A DNA stretch of 64,000 bases from assembly GCA_019058365.1 (NCBI GenBank), contig JAHPZE010000004.1:186001-250000 (forward strand). Direction: 5' to 3'. Below the pieces are notes generated by a model, which did not search any database, was not told where the DNA came from, and worked only from the letters and a program-made list of their open reading frames with translations. Positions 8,705 to 17,747 of this stretch are shown one piece after another; position 1 is the stretch's first letter, and each line of letters starts with the position of its first letter. The translations under genes and the position numbers were made by a program. Source of the stretch: Promethearchaeota archaeon. GTDB taxonomy: Archaea > Asgardarchaeota > Lokiarchaeia > Sigyniarchaeales > SOKP01.

Positions 8705-10294
8705 ATGTCAAATGTACCAATTATAATACTTAAGGAAGGAACAGAGGAAGTACGTGAAAAAGAAGCTCGAAAACAGAATATTACTGCAATGGTTGCAATT
8801 GCAGAAACCGTACGATCCACTTTAGGTCCTAGAGGAATGTCAAAAATGCTTGTTGATTCTCTGGGTGATGTTACAATTACTAATGATGGAGCCGAAATTT
8901 TAAAGAACCTCGACATCGAAAATATAGCTGCAAATATGATGGTTAATGTCGCAAAATCAATTGATGAAGATATCGGTGATGGCACAACTTCTGCTGTAAT
9001 ATTTTCTGCTACTTTATTAAACAACGCTTTAGAATTGATTGAGCAAGGGATTCATCCGAGACCTATTACTCATGGATATAAGCTAGCAGCTGATAAAGCA
9101 CTTTCAATTATTAAAGAAATATCAATTAAAATTTCAAGCGACGATGATGAGGTTCTTAAAAATGCTGCAAAAACAGCTATGAATTCTAAGGAGATTGCTC
9201 CCTTAAAGGATTTTTTTGCAGATTTAGCCCTAAAGGCAATAAAACAGATAGCAGATGAGAAAGGGAATAATTTTGCAAAAGTAAGCAACGTTAAAATTGT
9301 TAAAGCATCGGGGAAATCCCTAAAAGATACTGAATTAATTAACGGAGTATACACTCAAAAAGAAAAAGTAAATGCTATGATGCCTGTTTCTATAAAAGAT
9401 GCTAAAATTGCGGTTATTAGAAGAAAATTAGATGTAAAAAAGACAGAATTTGACGCTCAAGTTCGTATTTCTAGCCCTTCTGAAATTCAAAAATTTCTTA
9501 ATCAAGAAGATAAAATTCTCTTAGATTATTTAAAAATCTTTAAAAATTTAGGAGTAAATATGATTGTAAACAGTAGCGATATCTCTGACAAATTCGGTGC
9601 TTATTTAGCAAAAGAAGGGATTGCTGCTATAAAAAGTGTTGGTGAAAGCGATTACAAGTCAATATTAAAGGCTGTTGGTGCAAAACTTGTAGATGATTTA
9701 ACTTCACTTTCAATAGATGATTTAGGATTTGCAGAAAGAATCCATTTTGAAAAACTTGGTGATGACGAATATACTTTATTTACAGGATGTAAAAATCCTA
9801 AATCTGTGTCTATTTTGATCAAAGGTGGTTTAGATAAGATTCTTAGTACTGCTGAAGTCTCTTTAAACGATGTATTATCAGTTATAGCTAAAATATCAGA
9901 CACTAAGACTGTAGTAGCTGGGGGAGGTGCAATATATATCGAACTTGCTAAAAGAATAAGAGCTTATGCAAACGAAATTGGCGGAAAAGAACAACTTGCC
10001 GTGAATGCGTTTGCCTTAGCACTCGAAGAAATCCCTAAAACTTTAATCAAAAATGCTGGATTAGAAGAAATTGAAAAGTTAACTGAATTAAGAGCAGCAC
10101 ATAAAACTGATGATGATAAATGGATAGGAATCGATACGATTACAAATACTATTGGAGATAATTATAAAAAGGGAATTGTCGAACCCGCCGAATTGATAAA
10201 TCATATTATAAAATCTGGTAGTGAGTTAGCGAATCTTATCTTAAGAGTAGACAGAATCATAAGTGCAAAGGGTAGTAAACCTGAAGGGTTATAA
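8705..10294 (+). CDS. thsA: Thermosome subunit (group II chaperonin)
   Basis: ATP-driven cytoplasmic protein-folding ring. The 529-residue protein has the chaperonin nucleotide motifs VRSTLGPRGMSKMLVD, TNDGAEIL and DIGDGTTSAV in the N-terminal equatorial domain, and VVAGGGAIYIELAKRIRAYA plus DTITNTIGDN near the C-terminus. There is no GroES gene, as expected for group II. The C-terminus (SAKGSKPEGL) lacks a Gly-Met tail. Length is slightly shorter than the usual 540-550 residues. Single transcription unit with its own TATA box. Confidence 0.96.
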   Translation: MSNVPIIILKEGTEEVREKEARKQNITAMVAIAETVRSTLGPRGMSKMLVDSLGDVTITNDGAEILKNLDIENIAANMMVNVAKSIDEDIGDGTTSAVIFSATLLNNALELIEQGIHPRPITHGYKLAADKALSIIKEISIKISSDDDEVLKNAAKTAMNSKEIAPLKDFFADLALKAIKQIADEKGNNFAKVSNVKIVKASGKSLKDTELINGVYTQKEKVNAMMPVSIKDAKIAVIRRKLDVKKTEFDAQVRISSPSEIQKFLNQEDKILLDYLKIFKNLGVNMIVNSSDISDKFGAYLAKEGIAAIKSVGESDYKSILKAVGAKLVDDLTSLSIDDLGFAERIHFEKLGDDEYTLFTGCKNPKSVSILIKGGLDKILSTAEVSLNDVLSVIAKISDTKTVVAGGGAIYIELAKRIRAYANEIGGKEQLAVNAFALALEEIPKTLIKNAGLEEIEKLTELRAAHKTDDDKWIGIDTITNTIGDNYKKGIVEPAELINHIIKSGSELANLILRVDRIISAKGSKPEGL

Positions 10295-10519
10295 TAGTTA
10301 AAACAATTCTATTTTATTTCTTTTTTTTAATTATATTTTAATAAATCTTATTTAAGTTTTTCAAAATTTTTAAGATTAAATATTCTCAAACTATAAATAT
10401 CGGCTTGGAAATCTGAAAGTATAAAAAAAGTAAAATTAAAAAAACTCAGAACTTTTCCTATAACACATCTATAATCATTATTAATTGATTCTATAATAAA
10501 AATAGCTGAAAAAATTAAA

Positions 10520-12397
10520 ATGGAAGTTATCGATAAAAATAACTTTGATAAATTAATTGCTCTCAATAATAGTCACGTCGTAAAAGTTATAGATGAGTTT
10601 GTTACTAAATGCAAACCCTCTAAGGTTACAGTTATAACAGATTCAAAAGAAGATATTGACTACGTAAGAAATAGAGCTGTCGAGCTTGGTGAAGAAGCGA
10701 GATTAAATCTGAAAGGACATACAATACATTACGATGGGTTTTTTACAATGACTAATCATGATCAAGCTAGAGACAAAGAGAATACTCAAGTATTAGTACC
10801 CAAAGGACAAAAAGATTCATATCCTTGGATAAATACTATGGAAAGAGAAAAAGGATTAATGGAAATTATGGAAATTATGGATGGTTGCATGAAAGGTCAT
10901 GAGTGTGTAATTCGGTTTTTCTGCTTAGGGCCAAAAAGTTCGAAATTTTCAATACTTGCACTTCAATTAACAGATTCGTTTTATGTTGCCCATTCAGAAG
11001 ATCTTCTTTATAGAGCAGGCTACGAGGAATTCAAAACATTAAATGGATCCGATGATTTTTTTTATTTTATTCATTCTTCCGGAGAATTAACTGGTGATCC
11101 TCCAGTTACTAAAAATCTCGATAAAAGGAGGGTTTATATAGATTTGAAAGAAGGACGTGTGCTTTCAGTAAATAATCAATATGCAGGAAATTCACTTGGA
11201 TTAAAAAAACTCGCTTTACGTTTAGGTATATATAAAGCTAATAATGAAGATTGGCTAACAGAGCATTATTTTATAATGGGGGTTCATCCAAAAGCAAAAA
11301 GCAGAGTTTCATATTTCTGTGGTGCGTTTCCTTCTGCTTGTGGCAAAACTAGCACCGCAATGTTACCTGGACAAACTATAGTTGGAGATGATATAGCTTA
11401 TCTTCGAATTTGGGAAGATGGTTATGCTCATTCGGTAAACATTGAGAGGGGCATTTTTGGAATTATCAAAGATGTAAATGCTGAAGATGATCCTGTAATA
11501 TTTGACGCTTTAACAACCCCTAGAGAAACTATTTTTTCTAATGTGCTTGTTAAAGATGGAACCCCTTATTGGATTGGAGATGGAAGAGCAATCCCAGATG
11601 AAGGATTTAATTTTTCAGGTAATTGGAATAAAGGAAAGAAGGATATTGATGGGAAAGAAATACCTCTTGCTCATCCAAATGCTCGATACACAATCCGTAT
11701 TGAAGAATTGAATAACGTCGATCCGAATCTCCATAATCCAGATGGAGTATCAGTGCATGGCATACTTTATGGAGGCCGTGACAGTGATACAATGCCCCCA
11801 GTAATTGAAAGTCTTGACTGGGAACATGGAGTTTTCTTAGGGGCTTCTATTGAATCAGAAACTACCTCTGCAACCCTAGGAGCAGAAGGTGTTAGACAAG
11901 CAAATCCTATGGCTAATCTTGATTTCTTAGTCTTAAGTTTAGGAAAATATTTAAAAAACCACCAAAAATTTGGAAACCAATTAGATCATTGCCCTAAAGT
12001 GTTTGCAACTAATTACTTTCTTAAAAATAAAGAAGGAAAATATTTAAATGGTATCTTAGATAAGTTATGTTGGGTAATTTGGGCAGAAGGTCGTGTTCAT
12101 AATGATTATGAGGCAATAGAGACACCTATTGGTTATATCCCTATATATTTAGATTTAAAAACACTTTTTAAACAATATCTTCAGAAAGAATATACAGAGG
12201 AAGATTATGTAAAACAATTTTCTATTAAACCTAATAAGCTTCTCGATAAATTAGATCGTATTGAAACAATGTATAAAAAAGAAAAGGATGTACCTAAATT
12301 TTTCTGGAATTTACATAAAAACCTACGAATAAATTTAAAAAATTTGCAAAAAGAATATCCTATGGAAGAAATATCTCCTATATCATTAAAAAAATAG
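10520..12397 (+). CDS. pckG: Phosphoenolpyruvate carboxykinase (GTP)
   Basis: Converts oxaloacetate plus GTP to phosphoenolpyruvate, CO2 and GDP: the entry to gluconeogenesis or, in reverse, an anaplerotic step. The 625-residue protein carries the GTP-type signature FPSACGKTSTAMLPG (P-loop, around residue 270), the PEPCK Mn-binding region near YFIMGVHPKAK, DDIAYLRI (kinase-2) and RVDRGIFGI-like NIERGIFGIIKDVNAEDDP. NWNKGKKDIDGKEIPLAHPNARYT matches GTP-class enzymes, not the ATP class. Normal length. A short exact repeat in the DNA near 10861 gives the residues MEIMEIMDG. It stands alone. Confidence 0.96.
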   Translation: MEVIDKNNFDKLIALNNSHVVKVIDEFVTKCKPSKVTVITDSKEDIDYVRNRAVELGEEARLNLKGHTIHYDGFFTMTNHDQARDKENTQVLVPKGQKDSYPWINTMEREKGLMEIMEIMDGCMKGHECVIRFFCLGPKSSKFSILALQLTDSFYVAHSEDLLYRAGYEEFKTLNGSDDFFYFIHSSGELTGDPPVTKNLDKRRVYIDLKEGRVLSVNNQYAGNSLGLKKLALRLGIYKANNEDWLTEHYFIMGVHPKAKSRVSYFCGAFPSACGKTSTAMLPGQTIVGDDIAYLRIWEDGYAHSVNIERGIFGIIKDVNAEDDPVIFDALTTPRETIFSNVLVKDGTPYWIGDGRAIPDEGFNFSGNWNKGKKDIDGKEIPLAHPNARYTIRIEELNNVDPNLHNPDGVSVHGILYGGRDSDTMPPVIESLDWEHGVFLGASIESETTSATLGAEGVRQANPMANLDFLVLSLGKYLKNHQKFGNQLDHCPKVFATNYFLKNKEGKYLNGILDKLCWVIWAEGRVHNDYEAIETPIGYIPIYLDLKTLFKQYLQKEYTEEDYVKQFSIKPNKLLDKLDRIETMYKKEKDVPKFFWNLHKNLRINLKNLQKEYPMEEISPISLKK

Positions 12398-12414
12398 ACT
12401 TACTTTAAAATCAA

Positions 12415-13095
12415 TTAAACCAAATATTTTAACCCACTTCTTACTTTAAATACCTTTTTAATTCTATCCACTTCAATAAATCTTTTAATCTCTAAATTAT
12501 TTAAAAAATCTCGCATTTGAACATTATCCTTTTTTAATTCTTGTGCTAAACCTTCAATATCATTTTCATATGCCCGAAGTGTTTGAAGTAATGATGAATA
12601 TTCTTCATAAATATGATTTACTAAATAAGTAACCGATTCTTTTATGTTCATTCCGGATTTTGCACTTGTAGGAAAGATTTTACTATCTTCAGGTAAATAA
12701 TTTTGAGCTTGGATCACTTCTGGTGGTCGTGCGCCTTCAATATCCTGCTTGTTTGCCACAAATGTTATCGGAGTATTAGGAGGTAATAACTTGCGAATAG
12801 AATTTAATATTACAATTGCACTATCATCTTTTTCTGGAGCAGCAGCATCAAAAATAAAAATTATCCCATCAGAACCAGTGGTGACTATGCTTCTCATTAT
12901 TGAGAATCTTAAAAGACCTGGAGTACCAAATAAGTAGCAATCAAATCCATTTAACTTTACGCTCCCAAGATCCATCCCAACTGTATAAAATTTTTCGTCC
13001 TTTCCTTTTGCTTCAACATTCAAAGCATTTGGATCTAACGCTTTAATGTAACTTGATTTACCAGATTGTAACGGACCAGATACCAGTATTTTTAT
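12415..13095 (-). CDS. Small GTPase (COG2229/MglA-like) with C-terminal extension; likely AUA start
   Basis: The frame gives a complete G domain only if translation begins upstream of the first usual start codon (TTG at 13021-13023). From an ATA at 13093-13095 the protein is 226 residues: P-loop GPLQSGKS (7-14), switch region LFGTPG (55-60), NKQD (115-118) and SAKSG (about 141-145). The frame is closed by TAA at 13114-13116 and has no ATG, GTG or TTG before the P-loop. A Shine-Dalgarno GGTGA (13103-13107) sits exactly 7 nt before the ATA; an ATT at 13108-13110 is the only other AUN-type alternative upstream. The C-terminal 80 residues look helical/winged-helix-like. Its stop faces the pckG stop 17 bp away. 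Confidence 0.85.
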   Translation of the reverse strand: MKILVSGPLQSGKSSYIKALDPNALNVEAKGKDEKFYTVGMDLGSVKLNGFDCYLFGTPGLLRFSIMRSIVTTGSDGIIFIFDAAAPEKDDSAIVILNSIRKLLPPNTPITFVANKQDIEGARPPEVIQAQNYLPEDSKIFPTSAKSGMNIKESVTYLVNHIYEEYSSLLQTLRAYENDIEGLAQELKKDNVQMRDFLNNLEIKRFIEVDRIKKVFKVRSGLKYLV

Positions 13096-13401
13096 TGTTA
13101 TTTCACCAATTTTTTAATGATGCAATTGAAACTTGAATTTACTTTTCTTATTCATATATTTAAAAGGATAGTATATTTGGATAATATATTTTATTATTTA
13201 TTAAATAGTTAATTTGTGGTTTAATTATTAATATCTTATTATTCATATCAAGTTTTCGTAATCACTTGAGAAAAATAATTTCTAATTAAATAGCCAATTT
13301 TTCTCCGAAGCTTTAAATTTTAAATAAAATTTTTCAAATTTTCTTTCCAATGATATTTGGAATATTTGTATTTCTACGTATAAAATAAACGTTTAATTCT
13401 A
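13096..13401. other. Intergenic, 306 bp, no gene seen
   Basis: Very AT-rich spacer between the start of the GTPase gene and the end of the FrhB-like gene, both on the minus strand. It contains the GGTGA ribosome-binding site of the GTPase (13103-13107) and AT-rich stretches that could hold its promoter (for example around 13130-13170). I see no open frame with protein-like composition, no RNA gene and no clear repeat. Confidence 0.5.
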
Positions 13402-14541
13402 TCAAATTACTTTTCTTACTTCAAAATTTTCAGCTCTTTTTATTTTTTTTTTACTAAAACTAATAACCTGCGCTAAAATTTTTGATTTTTCTACTGAAGT
13501 ATTTAATTCATTTGGTTCAAAAATATATCCTTTATTTTGAGCGAGATTATAGATTTTTTCTCCTGTTTTTGTTCTAATCATAACTGTTGTATAACCAGTT
13601 TGAGAACCCAAACCTCCAAAAGAAATATCAGCAAAATAATTCGAAAAATTTTCACAAACTCTGCACGCGTGTCTCATAATGTCTCTAAGGTCAGAAAATT
13701 CGATTCTTAAAGGATTTTCTTTATTTCTTAGATTAATTATCAAATTGTTTTTAATATTTATCTTCTCAATGTCCTTAAAAGAAAAGTTGAACCTCTCTTC
13801 AATTCTCGCTCTAGCAACATCATCAAATTTAAAATTCTCGTAACAAAATAAACCTAAAGTATACTTAACAATATGAGCAGGAATAATATTTAGTTCTTGC
13901 ATTTTTCTTATGGAGTGAATCTGACAGGGAACTCCAACCACAGCAATTTTCATATAATCTGAATCAGTAACTTTTTTTAATTCAGAAATAGTTGAAACAA
14001 AGGTATTATAATTGCCTAATTCTGGAATAGGACCTTTTAAATCGTAATTTGTACCTGCAGCTTCAAGAATTTCTTCCTTGGTTTTAGCAAAAAAAGGTAT
14101 CCTCTGAAAAGAACTAATTCTTTTTGATATAAGTGCGCCATTTATTAAATTATTATCTAAAAGAGCAATTAAAATAGCTGTCACAATACCTCCATCAGTA
14201 GCTACTTCCCGAATTTTTGGATCTTTTGCTTGAGCTGTTACAATTTTAACCCAATTTCCAATTGGGGGTTTAAAATCGAATCTCTTGTTTAATTCGTTTC
14301 TCAATTCAAAAGTTTCAGGACAAATTAAATAGCATATTCCACAATGTAAACAATTTTCTTTATTAAAATAATGAGGTGGTCCAACTTCTGTCATTTCAAT
14401 TGCTCCAATATCTGCTGCGGTACAAAAACTTACACAACCCCCGCATTCTCCACATATATCTTTTTCATGAATATCTTTAATGAGATCTTCAAAAGATTTA
14501 GGCATGATATCACTCATTTTTAATGTAGGATCTTCAGACAT
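13402..14541 (-). CDS. Coenzyme F420-type hydrogenase/dehydrogenase beta subunit family (FrhB/FdhB-like)
   Basis: A 379-residue iron-sulfur flavoprotein of the FrhB family, which binds FAD and passes electrons to or from coenzyme F420 (or acts on other partners). An N-terminal ferredoxin region has CGECGGCVSFCTAADIGAIEM (35-55) and CLHCGICYLICP (about 74-85). The FrhB core includes DGGIVTAILIALLDNNLINGALI, VGVPCQIHSIRKM and a C-terminal HACRVCENFSNYFADISFGGLGSQTGYT cysteine/glycine motif. ATG at 14541 has AAAGGT upstream. It is divergent from the hdr operon over a 508-bp control region, so it may be the electron-donor module of that complex, as F420-linked subunits are in some Hdr systems; that is inference. 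Confidence 0.9.
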   Translation of the reverse strand: MSEDPTLKMSDIMPKSFEDLIKDIHEKDICGECGGCVSFCTAADIGAIEMTEVGPPHYFNKENCLHCGICYLICPETFELRNELNKRFDFKPPIGNWVKIVTAQAKDPKIREVATDGGIVTAILIALLDNNLINGALISKRISSFQRIPFFAKTKEEILEAAGTNYDLKGPIPELGNYNTFVSTISELKKVTDSDYMKIAVVGVPCQIHSIRKMQELNIIPAHIVKYTLGLFCYENFKFDDVARARIEERFNFSFKDIEKINIKNNLIINLRNKENPLRIEFSDLRDIMRHACRVCENFSNYFADISFGGLGSQTGYTTVMIRTKTGEKIYNLAQNKGYIFEPNELNTSVEKSKILAQVISFSKKKIKRAENFEVRKVI

Positions 14542-14847
14542 ACAAATTTACCTTTTCTTTTCTTTCAAAAGTTAATTAATAATTCTATAATATTTTCCAA
14601 CATTATAATTTTTGTTAATAAAAATATATCAAAATGACTTAAATCGTATATTTTTTACTATATAAATATAGGAATTTGAACTATATTTCCCGATTCAATA
14701 ATTTTATATCAAAAATTATTTTTGTAAAAAATAACAAGTTTTTACAATATTTTGAATTAATATTCAAAATTGATAATTTTAAAAGTTAAAAAATTTATAA
14801 ATTAATACTTTTTTCTTACTAATTTTTCAAAAAGATAAATGAAAATG

Positions 14848-14880
14848 TCGGAAATTTTAAAAAATGTTATATATTTCCGA
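14848..14880. repeat. Inverted repeat TCGGAAAT-N17-ATTTCCGA
   Basis: Two perfect 8-bp arms, TCGGAAAT at 14848-14855 and ATTTCCGA at 14873-14880, separated by 17 AT-rich bases. They lie just upstream of the TATA-like box of the hdr operon. The arms have G+C runs that stand out from the surrounding AT-rich DNA. The layout fits two operator half-sites for a dimeric regulator, placed where an archaeal activator would bind (upstream of TATA). The repeat is seen; regulation is inferred. Confidence 0.55.
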
Positions 14881-14890
14881 AACCGTATAA

Positions 14891-14903
14891 AATCTTTAAA
14901 TAC
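14891..14903 (+). promoter_or_regulatory. Likely TATA box of the hdr operon
   Basis: AATCTTTAAATAC contains a TTTAAATA-type archaeal TATA element. A start about 25 bp downstream would fall near 14923, giving a 5' leader of about 125 nt before hdrC. The palindrome at 14905-14916 begins right after it, where a repressor would block initiation. Motif seen, function inferred. Confidence 0.45.
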
Positions 14904-14904
14904 G

Positions 14905-14916
14905 AAGATCGATCTT
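14905..14916. promoter_or_regulatory. Perfect 12-bp palindrome AAGATCGATCTT, candidate operator
   Basis: AAGATCGATCTT equals its own reverse complement. It starts 2 bp after the TATA-like element, i.e. between TATA box and the predicted start site of the hdr operon, a classical site for repression in archaea. The sequence is unusual for this AT-rich spacer because of its central GATCGATC. No second exact copy was noticed elsewhere in the window. Confidence 0.5.
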
Positions 14917-15049
14917 AATTATAATATTGGAAAAAATTATTGTAATCCTTAAAAATATAATAAATATATTATTAAAAATATCAATATTAATAAAATAGAT
15001 AATTAGTTTCTAAAACATAATATATTAATTAGCTTATGGGGTATAAATT

Positions 15050-15556
15050 ATGCAAATGGTTGATTTTGAATTTCGAAATGAGTTGATAAAGGAAGATTTC
15101 TCATTAAATTATTGTTATCAATGTGGAACTTGTTCCAGCTCATGTCCAGTAGCTTTTGTTACTCAAGGTGAATATAATCCTCGAAAAATTATCGAACAAT
15201 CACTTTTAGGGCTTAAAGATATGCTATTAAAAGACCAAAAACCTAATGTATGGTTATGTTGTACGTGTCAGATGTGCGTAGAAGAATGCCCCCAAAAGGT
15301 TTTTTTAACGGAAATTTTTGAGAGGATTAAAAATAAGATTGTATTATTAGGAGAACCTTACCCTGAGAATTTTAAAATACAAGCAAAAAGCGTAATACAA
15401 AATGGATTAGCAATTCCTCTAACACAACCAATTATTCGTAGAAGAGAACAATTGGGACTTCCGAATATAGAATCTGCTAATATTAAAGAATTAAAAAAAT
15501 TGTTAGATGCTACTGATTTTGAAAAAAAAATAAAAGTGTTTGAGGTAAGTAAATAA
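15050..15556 (+). CDS. hdrC: Heterodisulfide reductase-type subunit C (HdrC)
   Basis: A 168-residue ferredoxin-like subunit that relays electrons between HdrA and HdrB. Two [4Fe-4S] motifs are visible: CYQCGTCSSSCP (22-33, with PVAF following) and CCTCQMCVEECP (about 67-78). The segment between them (NPRKIIEQSLLGL) is the usual HdrC/GlpC spacer. First gene of an operon hdrC-hdrB-hdrA-hdrA'-mvhD-(fusion)-metV-metF with gaps of 1 to 40 bp. Starts at ATG after a TATGGGGTATAAATT leader. Normal length. Confidence 0.94.
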   Translation: MQMVDFEFRNELIKEDFSLNYCYQCGTCSSSCPVAFVTQGEYNPRKIIEQSLLGLKDMLLKDQKPNVWLCCTCQMCVEECPQKVFLTEIFERIKNKIVLLGEPYPENFKIQAKSVIQNGLAIPLTQPIIRRREQLGLPNIESANIKELKKLLDATDFEKKIKVFEVSK

Positions 15557-15557
15557 A

Positions 15558-16427
15558 ATGTCTTATAGTTACTTTTTAGGTTGTGTAATTCCTGGAAGAC
15601 TACCATTTTTAGAAGCATCAGCGCGAAACACATTTGAAAAAATTGGTTTGAAAGTTGGAGATCAAGCCAAATGTTCATGTTGTCCAGATCCTACTGGGGC
15701 AGCTCAATTGGATCATGAAACATTCTTAGCTTTAGGAGCAAGAAATTTATGTCTTTTTGAAGAAAGTAATAAAAGTATATTAAGTCTCTGTTCTGGATGT
15801 ACAGAATCTCTCAAAACAGTTAAACATATATTAGATAATGATGATGAGAAGAAAAAAGAAATTAATTTGAAATTAAAGGTAATAGGAAAAGCCTATAAAG
15901 GAAGTATTGATATTAAACATTTTGCTGAAGTATTATATGAAAATATTGAAAAAATTAAACAAAAGGTTAAAAAACCATTAAAAGATCTAAAAGTTGCGGG
16001 TCACCCTGGATGTCATTATTTACGTCCATCTGAAATAATAAATTGGGATGATCCATTGAATCCTAAAACCTTAGATGAATTAATTGAAGCAACTGGAGCA
16101 GATCCTGTTGAATATAGTTTGAAAAATGATTGTTGTGGAAACCCAGTAGAAAAATCTGATAAGGACATTTCTCTAAGGATGTTAGAGAACAAACTTAAAA
16201 GCATGAAAGAAGCAGGAACAGATTGTATTGCGTGTGTTTGCCCTGCTTGTTATCAGCAATTTGATTTCAATCAGAGAGAAGTAAATAAAATTTACAATAC
16301 AGATTATAATTTTCCAGTTTTTTATATAACAGAACTCATTGCTTTAGCTATAGGAATGGATACAGAAAAGCTTGGCTTAAATTTCCACAGAATTAAAGTT
16401 AATGATATTTTAAAAAAAATTGCTTAA
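15558..16427 (+). CDS. hdrB: Heterodisulfide reductase-type subunit B (HdrB)
   Basis: A 289-residue catalytic subunit with the two CCG-type cysteine motifs that ligate the non-cubane iron-sulfur clusters of HdrB. The first has FLGCVIPGRLP then KCSCCPDPTGA and LCSGC. The second has GHPGCHYLRPSE, NDCCGNPVEKSD and CIACVCPACYQQFDFNQ. In methanogens HdrB reduces the CoM-S-S-CoB disulfide; no mcr genes occur here, so the physiological acceptor in this organism is unknown and may be a different disulfide or the MetVF module. One base separates it from hdrC; GAGGTAAG upstream acts as the ribosome-binding site. Confidence 0.94.
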   Translation: MSYSYFLGCVIPGRLPFLEASARNTFEKIGLKVGDQAKCSCCPDPTGAAQLDHETFLALGARNLCLFEESNKSILSLCSGCTESLKTVKHILDNDDEKKKEINLKLKVIGKAYKGSIDIKHFAEVLYENIEKIKQKVKKPLKDLKVAGHPGCHYLRPSEIINWDDPLNPKTLDELIEATGADPVEYSLKNDCCGNPVEKSDKDISLRMLENKLKSMKEAGTDCIACVCPACYQQFDFNQREVNKIYNTDYNFPVFYITELIALAIGMDTEKLGLNFHRIKVNDILKKIA

Positions 16428-16447
16428 TATAAAGAAGATGATTTAAG

Positions 16448-17743
16448 TTGGATGAAAATTTAAAAAGAGTTATGGTTATTGGAGGGGGAATCGCAGGAAT
16501 TCAAGCATCTTTAGATTTAGCTGAAAGAGGTATAAAAGTCGAATTGATTGAGAAAAATGCCTGTATCGGAGGACGAATGGCACAACTTGATAAAACATTT
16601 CCTACTAATGACTGTTCTATTTGTATTTTAGCTCCAAAACTCGCAGAATGTTTTCGACATCCAAATATTACTTTGCATACACTTTCAGAAGTAAAAAATC
16701 TATCAGGTCGACCAGGGAATTTCAATGTGAAAATATTCAAGAAAGCAAGATATGTAAAAGCAGAAGAATGTATAAATTGTGGACGATGTATAGAAAAATG
16801 TCCAATGAGGGTAGACGATGAATTTGATATGAAATTAAGAAAACGTAGAGCAATTTATATTGATTATGTTCAAGGTGTTCCCTCAATAATGACTATAGAT
16901 AAAGAAAACTGTTTATTTTTCACAAAGAACGCTTGCAGGATTTGTGAAAAAGTGTGTGAAAGAGAAGCAATCGATTTCGATCAAAAGGATGAAGAAATGG
17001 AATTAAATGTGGGATCTATCATTGTAGCGACAGGTTATGATATATTTGATCCAAAAACTCTCGAATCTTTAGGATATGGTCGATATCCCAATGTTGTTAC
17101 TGCTCTAGAATTTGAAAGATTAATTAGTGCTTCTGGACCGTTGGGAGGACATTTGACGAGGCCATCGGATAAAAATGAGCCTAAAAAACTGGCTTTCATT
17201 AATTGTGTAGGTTCAAGAGATATAAAAAACAATCCATATTGTTCATCTTGTTGTTGTATGTATACCACTAAAGAAGCAATGATAGCTTATGAGCATGATA
17301 ATGAGATAGATACTTCAATATTCTATATTGATCTTAGAGCTGCTGGTAAAGGTTTCCGAGAATATATTCAAAGAGGAGGAGATGAATATGCTATTAAATA
17401 CATTAAAGGAAAGGTAGCGAAGATATTGGAAGATGATCAAAGAAATCCTTTAATTATATTTGAAGATATTAATACTTCGCAAGTGAAACAACTTAAATTT
17501 GACTTAGTAATTTTAGCTACTACTATGATACCTAAAAAAGATGCTGCAGGATTAGCTAAAATCCTTGGAATTAAAATAAATGATTATAACTTTTTCAAAG
17601 CAGAGAATTACCAACCACAAAAATCCTCTAAGGAAGGAATTTTTCTCTGCGGTGCTTGTAGGGAACCAATGGATATTCCAAATTCTGTAATTGATGCAAG
17701 TGGAGCAGCCGCTAAAGCTGCTGAAATTGTAATGAGGGGGTAA
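16448..17743 (+). CDS. hdrA: HdrA-type FAD/iron-sulfur subunit, N-terminal form
   Basis: A 431-residue HdrA-family protein. FAD-binding VIGGGIAGIQASLDLAERG (10-28) is followed by the HdrA hallmark MAQLDKTFPTNDCSICILAPKLAECFRHPNI, with its conserved cysteines. A ferredoxin insert has CINCGRCIEKCPM and a second, long-spaced cluster CLFFTKNACRICEKVCERE (C-x7-C-x2-C-x3-C). CVGSRD and CSSCCCMYTTKEA complete the thioredoxin-reductase-like core. It ends at about the point where a full HdrA continues into the domain encoded by the next gene. TTG start at 16448 directly follows an in-frame stop. HdrA is the flavin site of electron bifurcation. Same segment recurs as residues 1-430 of the fusion gene downstream. 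Confidence 0.92.
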   Translation: MDENLKRVMVIGGGIAGIQASLDLAERGIKVELIEKNACIGGRMAQLDKTFPTNDCSICILAPKLAECFRHPNITLHTLSEVKNLSGRPGNFNVKIFKKARYVKAEECINCGRCIEKCPMRVDDEFDMKLRKRRAIYIDYVQGVPSIMTIDKENCLFFTKNACRICEKVCEREAIDFDQKDEEMELNVGSIIVATGYDIFDPKTLESLGYGRYPNVVTALEFERLISASGPLGGHLTRPSDKNEPKKLAFINCVGSRDIKNNPYCSSCCCMYTTKEAMIAYEHDNEIDTSIFYIDLRAAGKGFREYIQRGGDEYAIKYIKGKVAKILEDDQRNPLIIFEDINTSQVKQLKFDLVILATTMIPKKDAAGLAKILGIKINDYNFFKAENYQPQKSSKEGIFLCGACREPMDIPNSVIDASGAAAKAAEIVMRG

Positions 17744-17747
17744 AAAA

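Larger units (their letters stand above)
14542..15049. promoter_or_regulatory. Control region between frhB-like gene and hdr operon
   Basis: A 508-bp gene-free region between divergent genes. It holds extremely AT-rich DNA and, nearest to hdrC, two perfect inverted repeats and a TATA-like box (listed separately). No open frame of protein-like composition was found. The long spacing suggests that both the FrhB-like gene and the hdr operon are controlled from here. Two Lrp-family regulators are encoded in the window (8145-8603 and 25416-25886, the latter at the end of this operon), making them candidates for binding; this is a guess. Confidence 0.6.
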
